The translations under genes and the position numbers were made by a program. Below, in pieces: positions 7,636-16,130 of a stretch of 64,000 nt of DNA. Under the pieces are notes generated by a model, which was not told the origin of the DNA, ran no database searches, and saw nothing but the letters and a program-made list of their open reading frames with translations. The stretch is taken from assembly GCA_023404955.1 (NCBI GenBank), contig JAEXZY010000019.1, forward strand, positions 1-64,000, given 5' to 3'. Positions within the stretch are counted from its first letter, which is position 1, and every line of letters begins with the position of its first letter. Origin of the DNA: Actinomycetes bacterium (lineage in GTDB: Bacteria > Actinomycetota > Actinomycetes > Mycobacteriales > Mycobacteriaceae).

Positions 7636-8801
7636 ATGACAGGCCCGGCCGCTGCGCCCCGTAAACCCGTGATTCTCACCGTCGACGACGATCCCGCGGT
7701 CTCCCGCGCGGTGGCTCGTGACCTGCGCCGCCACTACGGCGAGAAGTTCCGCATCGTGCGGGCCGAGTCCGGTCCCGACGCGCTAAAAACCCTCAACGAA
7801 CTCAAGCTGCGCGGCGAGACCGTCGCGGTGTTCGTCGCCGACTACCGCATGCCGCAGATGAGCGGCATCGAGTTCCTCGAAGCGGCGATGGACATCTTCC
7901 CGATGGCGCGCCGCGTGCTGTTGACCGCCTACGCCGACACCCACGCCGCGATCGACGCGATCAACGTCGTCGACCTGGACCATTACCTGCTCAAGCCGTG
8001 GGATCCGCCGGAGGAGAAGCTCTACCCGGTGATCGACGCGCTGATCGAGGCGTGGCGCGCCACCGGTGAGCGGGCCATCCCCCACACCAAGATCATCGGC
8101 CATCCGTGGAACGCCCGGTCGTCGGAGGTCCGCGAATTCCTGGCCCGCAACCGGCTGTACTACAGCTGGTTCCGCTCCGACGAGCCCAAGGGCATCGCCC
8201 TGCTCGAGGCAGCGGGCCAGGACGGGTTGACGCTGCCGGTGGTGGTCACCGAGCAGGGCGAGACGCTGGTCGACCCGACCGATGCCGAACTGGCCGCAAC
8301 GCTCGGGCTGACCACCACTCCGTCCGGCGACTTCTACGACCTCGTGGTGATCGGCGGCGGCCCCGCCGGCCTCGCGGCCGCGGTCTACGGCGCCTCCGAG
8401 GGCCTCAAGACCGTGCTGATCGAACGCACCGCCACCGGTGGCCAGGCCGGGCAGAGTTCGCGCATCGAGAACTACCTCGGCTTCCCCGACGGCCTCTCCG
8501 GCGCACAGCTCGCTGAGCGCGCCCGCCGGCAGGCCGAGAAGTTCGAGGCCGAGCTGATCACCGCCGCCGAGGTCGTCGCGCTCGAAGTGGACGGCAACGC
8601 CCGCACCGTGCACCTGTCCGACGGCCGGGCCATCGGGACCCGCGCCGTCATCCTGGCGATGGGCGTGGAGTACCGGCAGCTGACCGCCGAAGGATGCGAG
8701 ACGTTGACCGGGGCCGGTGTCTACTACGGCGCCACGACGTCGGTGGCCTCCGAATGCGACGACGACGAGGTGTACGTCATCGGCGGCGCGAACTCGGCGG
8801 G
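7636..8801 (+). pseudogene. Receiver domain-thioredoxin-reductase-like fusion, N-terminal part (interrupted)
   Basis: This is the 5' part of a fused response regulator/thioredoxin-reductase-like flavoprotein. The receiver domain (residues 10-125) has Asp17-19, phosphoacceptor Asp69 (VADYRMPQMSG) and Lys120 (YLLKPWDPP). A thioredoxin/glutaredoxin-like fold follows (about 150-225) in which the CxxC position reads HPWNARS. Then comes an FAD-binding domain with GGGPAG (240-245) and GGQAGQSSRIENYLG. The usual CATC redox site is replaced by GATT (GAGVYYGATTSVASEC), so no active disulfide is present. The text breaks at GGANSAG; the NADPH-binding remainder resumes at 9392. Joined, the two parts give 554 aa. 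As written the frame runs on into nonsense to 9150. The start ATG 7636 is preferred over TTG 7627. Confidence 0.85.
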
Positions 8802-9280
8802 TCGACGAAACCGACGCCATCATCCGCGACATGAGGGAGGTGGTGTTCAACCTGTATCAGTCGATCTCGGCGCCGGAGCGCTCCACCCGGATGCGCTCGG
8901 CGATCATCGATGTCGTCGAAACCAGTTCGGCCGCACTGGACTTCACGCCCAACCTGCAGTTCGACGGTCCGATAGACAACGCGCACGTCCCGCCCGAGCT
9001 GTACGCCGCCGCGCTGGCCGTCGTGCGCGAGGCGTTGAGCAACGTCGCCCGCCACGCACGGGCCAGCGCCGCGTCCGTCACGGTCGCCGTCACCGATACC
9101 GATCTACGAATCACCGTGCGGGACAACGGTATCGGCGTTTCCGACGCTGATCGGTCGGGCAGTGGCAGGCACAACATCGCGACCCGGGCCCACAATCTGG
9201 GGGGCACTGCGCGGATCGTCAACAACGCGCGGGGGCGCGGTGCCGTCGTCGAGTGGACAGTGCCGCTCGGTCCGCGCTGA
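8802..9280 (+). pseudogene. Displaced ATPase domain of the CHASE3 histidine kinase
   Basis: This piece begins VDETDAIIRDMREVVFNLYQ, the end of a HisKA_3 helix. It continues as HATPase_c with N-box VREALSNVARHARAS, G-box DNGIGVSDADRSGSG and the closing GAVVEWTVPLGPR. It has no start of its own and is fused to the receiver-flavoprotein gene in a different frame. It matches the missing 3' end of the minus-strand kinase at 5558-6497, so it has been moved about 3.2 kb and inverted together with the universal stress fragment that follows. Confidence 0.85.
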
Positions 9281-9286
9281 GCGTCG

Positions 9287-9391
9287 TCAGCTCGATCGGG
9301 CGACGATCACCGGGACGCGGGCGGCCTGCACGACCGCGCTGCTGACCGAGCCCAGCAGCGCGCTCGCGACGGCGCTGTCGCGGTGGCTCCC
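9287..9391 (-). pseudogene. Displaced C-terminal fragment of universal stress protein
   Basis: On the minus strand, 34 codons plus stop read GSHRDSAVASALLGSVSSAV and then VQAARVPVIVARSS. This is the last strand-helix-strand of a Usp domain, exactly what is missing after LLVV at 5557. It lacks the second glycine of the ATP motif (GSHR in place of GSRG). It lies tail to tail with the kinase fragment, 6 nt apart, as it would in the intact ancestral order USP(+)-kinase(-). Confidence 0.82.
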
Positions 9392-9890
9392 GAAAGCCGC
9401 GATGTACCTGTCGCGGACCGCGAAGTCGGTGACGATCGTCAGTCGCCGCACCCTCGAAGACTCCATGTCTCACTACCTGATCCAGCAGATCAGGGCGCAG
9501 GACAACATCAAGGAGATGCCCAACACGGTCGTGCATGCGGTCAAGGGCGACGGACACCTCGAGGGCATCTGTCTCGAGCACCGCGACACCGGCGAGCGCG
9601 AGGAGTTCTCCTGCGGCCGGATGTTCATCTTCATCGGAGCCGAGCCCCGCACCGAGTGGCTCGACGGCGTCGTCGTGCGCGACGACCACGGGTTCATCGT
9701 GGCCGGCCCGGACCTCCGGGACGTGAGCGGCTGGACATTGGATCGCCCGCCGCATCATCTCGAATCGAGCGTGCCGGGCGTGTTCGTCGCCGGCGACGTC
9801 CGCGCGGAGTCGGCCAAGCGGGTCGCCGCGGCCGTCGGTGAAGGGTCGATGGCGGTCATGCTCGTGCACCGCTACCTGGCCGAGACCTAG
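9392..9890 (+). pseudogene. Receiver-thioredoxin-reductase-like fusion, C-terminal part
   Basis: Resumes the flavoprotein interrupted at 8801: KAAMYLSRTAKSVTIVSRR (NADPH domain), then FSCGRMFIFIGAEPRTEW and the FAD-closing motif GVFVAGDVRAESAKRVAAAV, ending HRYLAET at 9890. The two parts join in frame as SAG-KAAMYLS. An internal start could produce a short fragment, but that would lack the FAD N-terminus and be inactive. It precedes the first CRP-domain kinase by 10 nt, so the intact gene would form an operon with the two kinases. Confidence 0.83.
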
Positions 9891-9900
9891 GCGTCACCGC

Positions 9901-11316
9901 GTGACCGGCTCCTGCGACATCAGCGAACTCCGGGATCTGTTCATCTTCGACGGCCTCACCGACGAGCAGCTCGGGGCGCTGTGCGCCGGCGGGCGGATCG
10001 CGACGTTCCCGGCCGGGGTGCTGTGCCGCGAGGGCGAGCCCGCCGAGTTCTTCTACGTGCTCCTCGACGGCGAGATCGCGCTGTCGAAGCGCTCCGGCGC
10101 CCGCGACATCCCGATCTGGCGGGCCTGCGCGCCCGGTTCGTACTGCGGTGCGTGGTCGGCCTTCCTGCTCGACGAGGAGACGACCTACGAGAACACCGCG
10201 ACACTGACCACGCCGTCGCGGCTGTTCGAACTCGACGCCACCACCCTGGGCACATTCCTGACCACGCAGTTCCCGATGGCCACGCACCTGCTGGTCGGGC
10301 ACTCGCACGGCCGGTTCCATCAGCGGCGCATTCTCGGCCCGCACGACCGGCTCGTGCAGATGATGCAGATGACGGCCGGGCTGACCCACGAGCTGAACAA
10401 CCCGGCTGCTGCCGCGATGCGCGCCGCGCGGGGACTGCGCACTCAGATCGCGGGGATGCGGCACCGTCGGGCCGAACTCCCCGAGCGCTCGCTGCCACCC
10501 GACGCGATGGCGTCGCTCGTCGAGCTGCAGGACCGCGTGGCCGAGGTGGCCGGCAAGCCGCACGATCTGACGTCCGTGCAGAAGGCCGACCTGGAGGAGG
10601 CGCTCGGCGAGTGGCTCGAGCGCCACGGCGTGGCCGACGCCTGGTCGCACGCCGCGATCTTCGCCGAGGCCGGCCTCGACATCGACTGGATGGAACGGAT
10701 CTCCGCGGCGCCGTGCTGCAGCACGCCGAGCTCCCTGAACCCCGTCATCCGCTGGCTCGCCAGCACCGCGGAGACCGAGCTGCTGCTCACCGAGATCACC
10801 GACGCGACCACGCGCATCTCCACCCTCGTCGACCAGGCCAAGCAGTTCACCCAACTCGACCGGGCCCCATCCGACGTCGTCGACGTGCACGGTCTGCTCG
10901 AATCGACGCTGGCGATGCGGTCGCACCGGCTGGGTCCCCACGTCACCGTCGTGCGCGACTACGACGAGAAGCTGCCTGCGCTGCCCTGCTACCCGGCCGA
11001 ACTGAACCAGGTGTGGACTCATCTGATCGACAACGCTCTCGACGCGATGGGCGCCGAGCCGGGGACGCTGACCCTGCGCACGCTGCGGGACCTGGACCGG
11101 ATCCGCGTCGAGGTCTGCGACACCGGTCCCGGAATGTCAGACGACGTGCTGGCCCGCGTGTTCGACCCGTTCTTCACCACCAAACCGTTCGGGGAGGGCA
11201 CCGGGCTGGGCCTGGACGTGGCCGCCCGCATCGTCGACAGGCACGACGGCAGCCTGTGGGCGGAATCAACTCCGGGCGATACGCGTTTCATTACTTCACT
11301 GCCGATCGGGCCGTAA
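9901..11316 (+). CDS. Sensor histidine kinase with CRP-like N-terminal domain (first of a tandem pair)
   Basis: A soluble kinase of 471 aa starting at GTG 9901. Residues 5-130 form a cyclic-nucleotide-binding-like (CRP/FNR fold) domain (LFIFDGLTDEQLGALCAGG, GEPAEFFYVLLDGEIALSKR). The phosphate-binding cassette with its Arg is absent (YCGAWSAFLL and YENTATL in its place), so classic cAMP binding is doubtful. The HisKA part has phosphoacceptor His163 in THELNNPAAAA. HATPase_c follows (about 355-470): NQVWTHLIDNALDAM, CDTGPGMSDD, FFTTKPFGEGTGLGL. Cys5, 28, 42, 76 and 82 might allow redox or metal sensing (inference). It directly follows the receiver-flavoprotein gene, its likely phosphorylation target, and is 13 nt before a paralogue. 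Confidence 0.88.
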   Translation: MTGSCDISELRDLFIFDGLTDEQLGALCAGGRIATFPAGVLCREGEPAEFFYVLLDGEIALSKRSGARDIPIWRACAPGSYCGAWSAFLLDEETTYENTATLTTPSRLFELDATTLGTFLTTQFPMATHLLVGHSHGRFHQRRILGPHDRLVQMMQMTAGLTHELNNPAAAAMRAARGLRTQIAGMRHRRAELPERSLPPDAMASLVELQDRVAEVAGKPHDLTSVQKADLEEALGEWLERHGVADAWSHAAIFAEAGLDIDWMERISAAPCCSTPSSLNPVIRWLASTAETELLLTEITDATTRISTLVDQAKQFTQLDRAPSDVVDVHGLLESTLAMRSHRLGPHVTVVRDYDEKLPALPCYPAELNQVWTHLIDNALDAMGAEPGTLTLRTLRDLDRIRVEVCDTGPGMSDDVLARVFDPFFTTKPFGEGTGLGLDVAARIVDRHDGSLWAESTPGDTRFITSLPIGP

Positions 11317-11329
11317 GGAAGGACCTGTC

Positions 11330-12790
11330 ATGGGCGAAAAGTGCGTTCCCGACGAGTTGCGCACGTTGTTCCTGTTCGAAGCGCTCAACGACGAACAGCT
11401 TGCGACGTTGTGCGCCAACGGCCACATCGCCACCTTCGAGCCGGGCCCGATTCATTCCGAAGGTGAACCCGCGACGTGCTTCTACGTCCTGATCGAGGGC
11501 GAGCTGGTGATGTCGAAACGCTCGGGCGGCGTCGACATCGAGACCAACCGCACCTCGCAGCGCGGGGTGTACTGCGGCGCCTGGTCGGCCTACATCCCCG
11601 GCGAGGAACACGTCTACCAGGCGTCGGTACGCGTGACCCGGCCGTCGAAGTTCTTCGTGCTCGACGCCAACGCCTTCGCCGAGTTCATGCAGAAAGAGTT
11701 CCCGATGGCCGTGCACCTGCTCGAAGGGCACATGGTCGGCGGACTCCGCCAGCGCCAGATCCTCGGCCAGCGCGAGAAACTGCTGGCGCTGGGTCAGCTG
11801 TCGGCGGGGCTGACACATCAGCTCAACAACCCGGCCGGCGCCGCCGCCCGCGCGGTCGCCGACCTGCGCGAGGGCGTCGGCAAGATGCGGCACAAGCTCG
11901 CGATGCTCGCCGACGGCAAGTTCACCCCGGCCGCGCTCAAGGTGCTGGTCAGTATCCAGGACGAGGTCGCAGAGCAGGTGGCCAAGTCGAAGTCCCAGGA
12001 GCTCACGGCGCTGGAGACCTCCGATCGCGAAGACCAGATCGGCGACTGGCTCGACGAGCACGGCATCGCCAGCGCGTGGGACTACGCGCCGACGTTCGTC
12101 GAGGCGGGTCTGGACGTCGACTGGTTGGAGCGGGTCGAAGCCACCATCGACGACGTGGACTGCTCGGCAACGCTGCCGGGGGCGATCGGCTGGCTGAAGT
12201 ACACGATCGACACCGAGCTGCTGATGAACCAGATCGCCGAGGCGAGCAAGCGCATCTCTGCGCTGCTGGCCGGCGCGAAGCAGTACTCGCAGATGGATCG
12301 CGCCGAGTATCAGAGCGCCAACATCCACGAACTGCTGTTCAGCACGGTCAAGACGATCTTCGGCGACAAGCTGGGCAAGGACAAGCCGGTCGAGCTGCAC
12401 TGGGAGAAGGACAAGACACTGCCCGAGCTGCTGTGCTACCCGGGCGACCTGAACCAGGTGTGGACCAACATCATCGACAACGCGATCCAGGCGATGAACG
12501 GTCACGGCAATCTGACGATCCGCACCATGCGGGAGAACGAGTCGATGGTGCGGGTGGAGATCTGCGACGACGGTCCCGGGATCCCCGAGGAGATCGTCGA
12601 TCGGATCTTCACCCCGTTCTTCACCACCAAGCCGTTCGGTGAGGGCACCGGACTCGGCTTGGACCTGGCCTGGCGCATCGTCGTGGAGAAGCACCACGGC
12701 AACCTGTCGGTGCAGTCCACGCCCGGCGACACCCGGTTCATCGTGTGCCTGCCGCTGGAGGCGCCCGCACCCGCCGAGACGTCGGCGTGA
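11330..12790 (+). CDS. Sensor histidine kinase with CRP-like N-terminal domain (second of a tandem pair)
   Basis: A 486-aa paralogue of the preceding kinase with the same layout: CRP-like domain (5-130), His163 in THQLNNPAGAA, and HATPase_c with NQVWTNIIDNAIQAM, CDDGPGIPEE and FFTTKPFGEGTGLGL. It again lacks the canonical cNMP phosphate cassette (GVYCGAWSAYIPGEE). Identical domain boundaries suggest tandem duplication, while divergence in the sensor part suggests different inputs or heterodimers. Its stop overlaps the GTG of the F420-type gene (GTGA), so transcription is probably shared. Confidence 0.88.
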   Translation: MGEKCVPDELRTLFLFEALNDEQLATLCANGHIATFEPGPIHSEGEPATCFYVLIEGELVMSKRSGGVDIETNRTSQRGVYCGAWSAYIPGEEHVYQASVRVTRPSKFFVLDANAFAEFMQKEFPMAVHLLEGHMVGGLRQRQILGQREKLLALGQLSAGLTHQLNNPAGAAARAVADLREGVGKMRHKLAMLADGKFTPAALKVLVSIQDEVAEQVAKSKSQELTALETSDREDQIGDWLDEHGIASAWDYAPTFVEAGLDVDWLERVEATIDDVDCSATLPGAIGWLKYTIDTELLMNQIAEASKRISALLAGAKQYSQMDRAEYQSANIHELLFSTVKTIFGDKLGKDKPVELHWEKDKTLPELLCYPGDLNQVWTNIIDNAIQAMNGHGNLTIRTMRENESMVRVEICDDGPGIPEEIVDRIFTPFFTTKPFGEGTGLGLDLAWRIVVEKHHGNLSVQSTPGDTRFIVCLPLEAPAPAETSA

Positions 12791-13623
12791 CCGACGCGAA
12801 GCCCGACCTGGGCCGGTTCGGTTCGTTCGGCCGTGGCGTCACCCCTGAGCAGGCCGCCCAGATCGAGGCACTCGGTTACGGTGCCGTCTGGGTCGGAGGT
12901 TCACCGCCGGCCGAACTCGACTGGGTCGAACCACTGCTCGATGCGACGACGACGCTGCAGGTGGCGACCGGCATCGTGAACATCTGGACGGCAGCCCCCG
13001 GTCCCGTCTCGGAGTCGTTCCACCGGATCCAGGCCGCGCACCCCGATCGGTTCGTGCTCGGCATCGGCGTCGGCCACCCCGAAGCGCACCAGCAGTACCG
13101 CAAACCGATCGACGCGCTGACCGAGTACCTCGACAAACTCGACGAATACGGCGTGCCGCGCGCTCGCCGCGTCATCGCCGCGCTCGGCCCCAAGGTGCTT
13201 CAGTTGTCGGCGGACCGCTCGGCCGGCGCGCACCCGTACCTGACGACGCCCGAGCACACCGCCCGCGCCCGCGAGTTGATCGGGCCCGAGGCGTTGCTGG
13301 CGCCGGAGCACAAGGTGGTCATGACGACCGACGCCGAGCGGGCCCGCGCGGTCGGGCGCAAGGCGCTGAAGATCTACCTCGACCTGACGAACTACCTGAA
13401 CAACTGGAAACGGCTCGGATTCAGTGATCAAGACGTGGCCAAACCGGGTAGTGACCGACTGGTGGATGCCGTGGTCGCCTACGGCACCCCCGACCAGATC
13501 GCCGCGCGCCTGACCGAACACCTCGATGCGGGAGCCGACCACGTGCCCGTTCAGGTGCTGACGTCGCCCGACAAACTGGTCGGCGCGCTGTCGGAGCTCG
13601 CCGGCCCGCTGGGACTGCGCTGA
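12787..13623 (+). CDS. LLM class F420-dependent oxidoreductase (first copy)
   Basis: A luciferase-like TIM-barrel protein of 278 aa (GTG start overlapping the preceding stop). Members use coenzyme F420 as hydride carrier. Recognisable text: LEALGYGAVWVGGSPPAEL, ATGIVNIWTA, RFVLGIGVGHPEAHQQYRK and AALGPKVLQLSADRSAGAHP. The closest family I know is the F420 group next to infA in M. tuberculosis (Rv3463-like). The substrate is unknown. It is followed 16 nt later by a paralogue. Confidence 0.87.
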   Translation: MTDAKPDLGRFGSFGRGVTPEQAAQIEALGYGAVWVGGSPPAELDWVEPLLDATTTLQVATGIVNIWTAAPGPVSESFHRIQAAHPDRFVLGIGVGHPEAHQQYRKPIDALTEYLDKLDEYGVPRARRVIAALGPKVLQLSADRSAGAHPYLTTPEHTARARELIGPEALLAPEHKVVMTTDAERARAVGRKALKIYLDLTNYLNNWKRLGFSDQDVAKPGSDRLVDAVVAYGTPDQIAARLTEHLDAGADHVPVQVLTSPDKLVGALSELAGPLGLR

Positions 13624-13639
13624 CAACGAAAGGGAACCC

Positions 13640-14500
13640 GTGACCGAATCCGAAGGCCCGTCACTCAAGCCCGCGCTGGGCCGATATGGGGTGTGGACCG
13701 GTCAGCCGGTCACCCCGGAGCAGGCCGTCGACATCGAGAAGCTCGGCTACGGCACGGTGTGGATCGGCGCCTCGCCCGCCGCGGATCTGGAGTTCGTCGA
13801 ACCGATCCTGGAGAAGACCGAGACGCTGCAGATCGCCACCGGCATCGTCAACATCTGGACGGCCGACGCCGGCGAGGTGGCCGAGTCCTATCACCGCATC
13901 GAGAAGGCCTTCCCCGGCAGGTTTCTGCTCGGCGTCGGCGCGGGACATCCCGAACACCAGCAGGAGTACACCAAGCCGTACCAGGCGTTGATCGACTACC
14001 TCGACGTGCTGGACTCCGCGAAGGTGCCGACCAGCCGGCGGGTGCTCGCCGCACTCGGGCCGAAGGTGCTGAAGCTGGCAGCGCAGCGCAGCGCCGGCGC
14101 GCATCCCTATCTGACCACCCCGGTGCACACCGGTCAGTCGCGCGAGCTGCTCGGCCCCACCGTGCTTCTCGCTCCGGAGCACAAGGTCGTGCTCACCGAT
14201 GATCCGGCCACGGCACGCGAGGTCGGGCGGCAGACCGTGGACTTCTATCTGGGGTTGAGCAATTACGTCAACAACTGGAAACGGCTCGGCTTCACCGACG
14301 AGGACCTGGAACGGCCGGGCAGCGACCGCTTCATCGATGCGGTGGTCGCCTACGGCTCAGTGGACCAGATCGTGGCGCGGCTCGACGAGCACCTGCAGGC
14401 CGGTGCGGACCACGTGGCGATCCAGGTGCTCGGCGGCGGCGACGAGCTGATGTCGACACTGGAGGAGTTGGCCCGTCCTCTGGGACTGACCCAAGCCTGA
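13640..14500 (+). CDS. LLM class F420-dependent oxidoreductase (second copy)
   Basis: A 286-aa paralogue of the preceding gene, starting at GTG 13640 with AAAGGGAA upstream. It shares GYGTVWIGASPAADLEFVEP, IATGIVNIWTADAGEVAESY, FLLGVGAGHPEHQQEY and NYVNNWKRLGFTDEDL. F420 binding is inferred from family membership. The pair precedes rmlB as in other mycobacteria, where one copy is usual; here the gene is doubled. Confidence 0.87.
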   Translation: MTESEGPSLKPALGRYGVWTGQPVTPEQAVDIEKLGYGTVWIGASPAADLEFVEPILEKTETLQIATGIVNIWTADAGEVAESYHRIEKAFPGRFLLGVGAGHPEHQQEYTKPYQALIDYLDVLDSAKVPTSRRVLAALGPKVLKLAAQRSAGAHPYLTTPVHTGQSRELLGPTVLLAPEHKVVLTDDPATAREVGRQTVDFYLGLSNYVNNWKRLGFTDEDLERPGSDRFIDAVVAYGSVDQIVARLDEHLQAGADHVAIQVLGGGDELMSTLEELARPLGLTQA

Positions 14501-14529
14501 CTCGGCTGCGACCGATAGAGTCGACAACC

Positions 14530-15525
14530 ATGCGATTGCTGGTCACGGGGGGCGCCGGCTTCATCGGTGCAAATTTTGTCCATGCCACGGTGCGTGAACG
14601 CGACGACGTGCACGTGACCGTGCTCGACGCGCTGACATACGCGGGGAGCCGCGAGTCGCTCGCGCCGGTAGAGGGGGACATCCGCCTGGTCGAGGGTGAC
14701 ATCACCGACGCGGACCTGGTCGGCCGCCTGGTCGCCGAGTCCGACGCGGTCGCGCACTTCGCGGCCGAGACCCACGTCGACAACGCGCTGGCCGATCCGG
14801 CGCCGTTCGTGCACACCAATGTGCTGGGCACGTTCACGATTCTCGAAGCGGTGCGCCTCAACAACGTTCGGCTGCACCATATTTCGACCGACGAGGTGTA
14901 CGGGGATCTCCCGTTGGGCGACCCGGTGCGGTTCACCGAGGCCACGCCGTACAACCCGTCGAGCCCGTATTCGTCGACCAAGGCCGCCTCGGACATGCTG
15001 GTACGCGCCTGGGTGCGCTCATACAAGGTCGCGGCGACGCTGTCGAACTGCTCGAACAACTACGGCCCCTATCAGCATGTGGAGAAGTTCATCCCGCGGC
15101 AGATCACGAACATCCTGACGGGGCGCCGGCCGCGACTGTACGGCGCCGGAGCCAATGTGCGGGACTGGATCCACGTGGAGGACCACAATTCCGCGGTGTG
15201 GCGCATCCTGACCGACGGCGACATCGGCCGCACCTATCTGATCGGGGCTAACGGCGAGCGGGACAACCTCACCGTGCTGCGCACGATCCTGCGGCTGATG
15301 GACCGTGCCGAGGACGATTTCGATCATGTCATCGATCGGGCCGGCCACGACCTGCGGTACGCCATCGACCCCGGCCCGCTGCGCGACGACCTCGGGTGGG
15401 CGCCGCGGCACACCGACTTCGAGGAGGGGTTGCGCGAGACGATCGCCTGGTACCGCGACAACGAATCCTGGTGGGCGCCGCTCAAAGACGCGGTCGAGGC
15501 GCGCTACCTGGTGCGCGAAGGATGA
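14530..15525 (+). CDS. rmlB: dTDP-glucose 4,6-dehydratase
   Basis: Second enzyme of dTDP-L-rhamnose synthesis, needed for the rhamnosyl linker between peptidoglycan and arabinogalactan in mycobacteria. It is 331 aa, an extended SDR: NAD motif GGAGFIG (7-13), catalytic Asp121-Glu122 (STDEVYGD) and Tyr147-x3-Lys151 (YSSTK). SNCSNNYGPYQHVEKFIPRQ is typical of RmlB. ATG at 14530. It overlaps rmlC by 4 nt (ATGA). Confidence 0.96.
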   Translation: MRLLVTGGAGFIGANFVHATVRERDDVHVTVLDALTYAGSRESLAPVEGDIRLVEGDITDADLVGRLVAESDAVAHFAAETHVDNALADPAPFVHTNVLGTFTILEAVRLNNVRLHHISTDEVYGDLPLGDPVRFTEATPYNPSSPYSSTKAASDMLVRAWVRSYKVAATLSNCSNNYGPYQHVEKFIPRQITNILTGRRPRLYGAGANVRDWIHVEDHNSAVWRILTDGDIGRTYLIGANGERDNLTVLRTILRLMDRAEDDFDHVIDRAGHDLRYAIDPGPLRDDLGWAPRHTDFEEGLRETIAWYRDNESWWAPLKDAVEARYLVREG

Positions 15526-16130
15526 AAACGCGCGAACTCGCGGTCCCCGGCGCCTGGGAGTTGACGCCGACGGTGCATGCCGATTCGCGCGGCGCCTTCT
15601 TCGAATGGTTCACCGACGCGTCGTTCTCCGAGATGACGGGGCATTCTCTCGATCTGCGGCAGGCGAACTGCTCGGTGTCCTCGGCCGGAGTCCTGCGTGG
15701 CCTGCACTTCGCGCAGTTGCCGCCCAGCCAGGCCAAGTACGTGACGTGCCTGCGCGGCGCCGTCATGGACGTCATCGTCGACATCAGGGTCGGCTCCCCC
15801 ACCTACGGCACGTGGGATGCGGTGAGGCTGGATGACGAGACCCATCGAGTGGTGTACCTGTCCGAGGGGCTGGGGCACGCCTTCCTTGCGCTGCAGGACA
15901 ATTCGATCGTCACCTACCTGTGTTCGGCCGGCTATGACCCCGCCCGCGAGCACACGATCAACCCACTCGACCCGGCACTGGGCATCGACTGGTCGGCCTG
16001 GCTGCCCGCGGCCGACCTGATCTTGTCGGATCGCGACCGCGCCGCCCCGTCCCTGGCCGACGCGAATTCCAGCGGTGTCCTCCCCACGTGGGAAGAGTGC
16101 GTCGCGTTCGCCGAGAAGCTCCGCGGCTAG
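15522..16130 (+). CDS. rmlC: dTDP-4-dehydrorhamnose 3,5-epimerase
   Basis: A cupin epimerase acting on the RmlB product, 202 aa. Visible: FFEWFTDASFSEMTG, the core VLRGLHFAQLPPSQAKYV with the catalytic His, and LSEGLGHAFLALQDNSIVTY. The start ATG 15522 overlaps the rmlB stop, indicating translational coupling. rmlA and rmlD are not in the window. A 96-nt gap with no gene follows before mmsA. Confidence 0.95.
   Translation: MKTRELAVPGAWELTPTVHADSRGAFFEWFTDASFSEMTGHSLDLRQANCSVSSAGVLRGLHFAQLPPSQAKYVTCLRGAVMDVIVDIRVGSPTYGTWDAVRLDDETHRVVYLSEGLGHAFLALQDNSIVTYLCSAGYDPAREHTINPLDPALGIDWSAWLPAADLILSDRDRAAPSLADANSSGVLPTWEECVAFAEKLRG

Noticed and set aside
7570..7640. Promoter or DosR-like site between ADH and the receiver-flavoprotein gene (TTGGACTCTTATCGG)
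   Set aside because: Not symmetrical and poor match; only some promoter function can be assumed for the divergent gap.
7627..9150. A single 507-aa protein reading through the relocation joint
   Set aside because: After residue about 390 the translation is out of frame with both the kinase piece and the flavoprotein; it is an accidental extension.
8717..9280. Independent small ATPase (HATPase) protein with its own start
   Set aside because: The part before the joint is an out-of-frame reading of the flavoprotein; the real domain starts mid-helix, so it is a displaced fragment.
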